The position numbers and the translations under genes were made by a program. A stretch of 32,427 nucleotides of DNA from Rikenellaceae bacterium DTU002. Lineage in GTDB: Bacteria; Bacteroidota; Bacteroidia; Bacteroidales; UBA932. The notes beneath the pieces are model-generated. The model was given only the letters and a program-made list of their open reading frames with translations. It searched no databases and was not told the origin of the DNA. Where the stretch lies: contig LFSY01000121.1 of the NCBI GenBank assembly GCA_001512865.1, positions 14,343 through 46,769 on the forward strand, given 5' to 3'. Of the stretch, positions 32,081 through 32,427 are shown piece by piece; position 1 is the stretch's first letter, and every line of letters starts with the position of its first letter.

Positions 32081-32427
32081 TTATTCAAGAAGAATAAACA
32101 TCCGCTCAAAATTCAGGACCATTTTGTCAAATTGTCCTATCAGGTCCTGACCAATGTTCCCGTAAACGGTTTCAGACTCTTTGATCTTATCCCTGACTAG
32201 GTGAACTTTTGTCAGTTCCACTTTTTTCCCAGAAATTTCAAACGACGTATCTATCACGTATCCATCCAGCTCAATTAGTCCCCCGGCCCCTCCAAATTTA
32301 ATTTTTTCCGGGGTGTGATCACGTTCTATCCTGTCCCTGTGCTCCATGTAATAAGCAGCATAGAGCATTGTGTTGTCGGCGCCGGTATCGAACGTAAACG
32401 GTTTTCCATCCAGACATATCATGGGCG
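32081..32427 (-). CDS. Retropepsin-like aspartyl protease (N-terminus cut by window edge)
   Basis: At least 115 codons are open to the window end, and the methionine at 32422 is probably internal because the frame continues beyond it. The visible part begins just before the active site: 'FTFDTGADNTML' contains the D-T-G-A motif of retropepsin-like clan AA proteases, followed by 'GYVIDTSFEISGKKVEL' and the strand-rich tail 'GNIGQDLIGQFDKMVLNF' typical of the single-lobe bacterial aspartyl protease family, which works as a dimer. The N-terminus, and therefore any signal peptide, is not visible. The TAA stop at 32081-32083 lies within a short TTATTC/GAATAA inverted repeat (32081-32097). Confidence 0.82.
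   Translation of the reverse strand, partial: PMICLDGKPFTFDTGADNTMLYAAYYMEHRDRIERDHTPEKIKFGGAGGLIELDGYVIDTSFEISGKKVELTKVHLVRDKIKESETVYGNIGQDLIGQFDKMVLNFERMFILLE

Noticed and set aside
31886-32200. A plus-strand 104-codon frame across the orphan promoter, or its shorter 61-codon form from 32015.
   Set aside because: Its first half covers promoter elements and its second half is antisense to the protease gene; the peptide resembles no family. The short form cannot be excluded if a transcript exists.
1-32427. Signs of an insertion sequence, prophage, CRISPR array or toxin-antitoxin pair.
   Set aside because: No transposase, integrase, terminal inverted repeats, spaced direct repeats or small paired toxin-like genes were found.

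Overview
The window looks like chromosomal DNA of a Bacteroidetes bacterium, most likely a member of Bacteroidales. The evidence is a three-gene FimA/Mfa1-type fimbrial operon, lipoproteins with Bacteroidetes-type lipoboxes, FN3/BACON and fimbrillin-like domains, and several promoters of the TTTG ... TAnnTTTG type used by this phylum. Genes are packed tightly: many neighbours overlap by 1-4 bases or are separated by only a few bases, and four convergent gene pairs abut or overlap tail to tail. I see no rRNA, tRNA, CRISPR array, insertion sequence or phage gene, and no gene-free stretch longer than about 300 bases.

Layout. Positions 1-2946 (minus) hold a fimbrial operon: a major fimbrillin, a Mfa2/FimB-type anchor and a third, fimbrillin-like subunit cut by the window start; the leader carries a heptanucleotide tandem repeat. 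Positions 3136-4740 hold a GIN-domain (DUF2807-like) surface protein, a small zinc-ribbon protein and a cupin lipoprotein. Positions 4826-7362 (plus) form a small envelope operon: an exported small protein, a CDP-alcohol phosphatidyltransferase, a TauE/SafE permease and a CdsA-like phosphatidate cytidylyltransferase. Positions 7471-13693 (plus) form a coupled surface cassette: an FN3-FN3-BACON lipoprotein, a fimbrillin-like lipoprotein and a secreted M6 metallopeptidase, followed in translational overlap by a HemN/HemW-like radical SAM enzyme. Then come an SDR oxidoreductase, a membrane protein strongly resembling eukaryotic sterol reductases (ERG24/DHCR7), thiol peroxidase, and a fused MEMO1-AMMECR1 protein.

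Positions 17520-27054 (minus) form one long unit, YjbQ - RecD - RecC - RecB - AmmeMemoRadiSam radical SAM enzyme. Its last gene meets the MEMO1-AMMECR1 gene tail to tail, so all three AmmeMemoRadiSam components are present in two genes. RecBCD is notable because the better-known Bacteroidales carry AddAB. Positions 27137-31117 hold a CPBP-type membrane protein that lacks its usual histidines, an OsmC-family protein, an SDR and an NAD-dependent epimerase/dehydratase in overlap, a DUF5684-like membrane protein and a GNAT acetyltransferase. The end of the window has an EF-hand plus leucine-rich-repeat lipoprotein, an orphan promoter followed by a strong inverted repeat, and the C-terminal part of a retropepsin-like aspartyl protease.

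The most interesting leads are the sterol-reductase-like protein flanked by an SDR, the two-gene AmmeMemoRadiSam set in contact with recBCD, the tandem repeat in the fimbrial leader, and the orphan promoter/hairpin near 31974-32056 that points antisense to the protease gene. All functions are inferred from motifs read by eye; no database search was possible.
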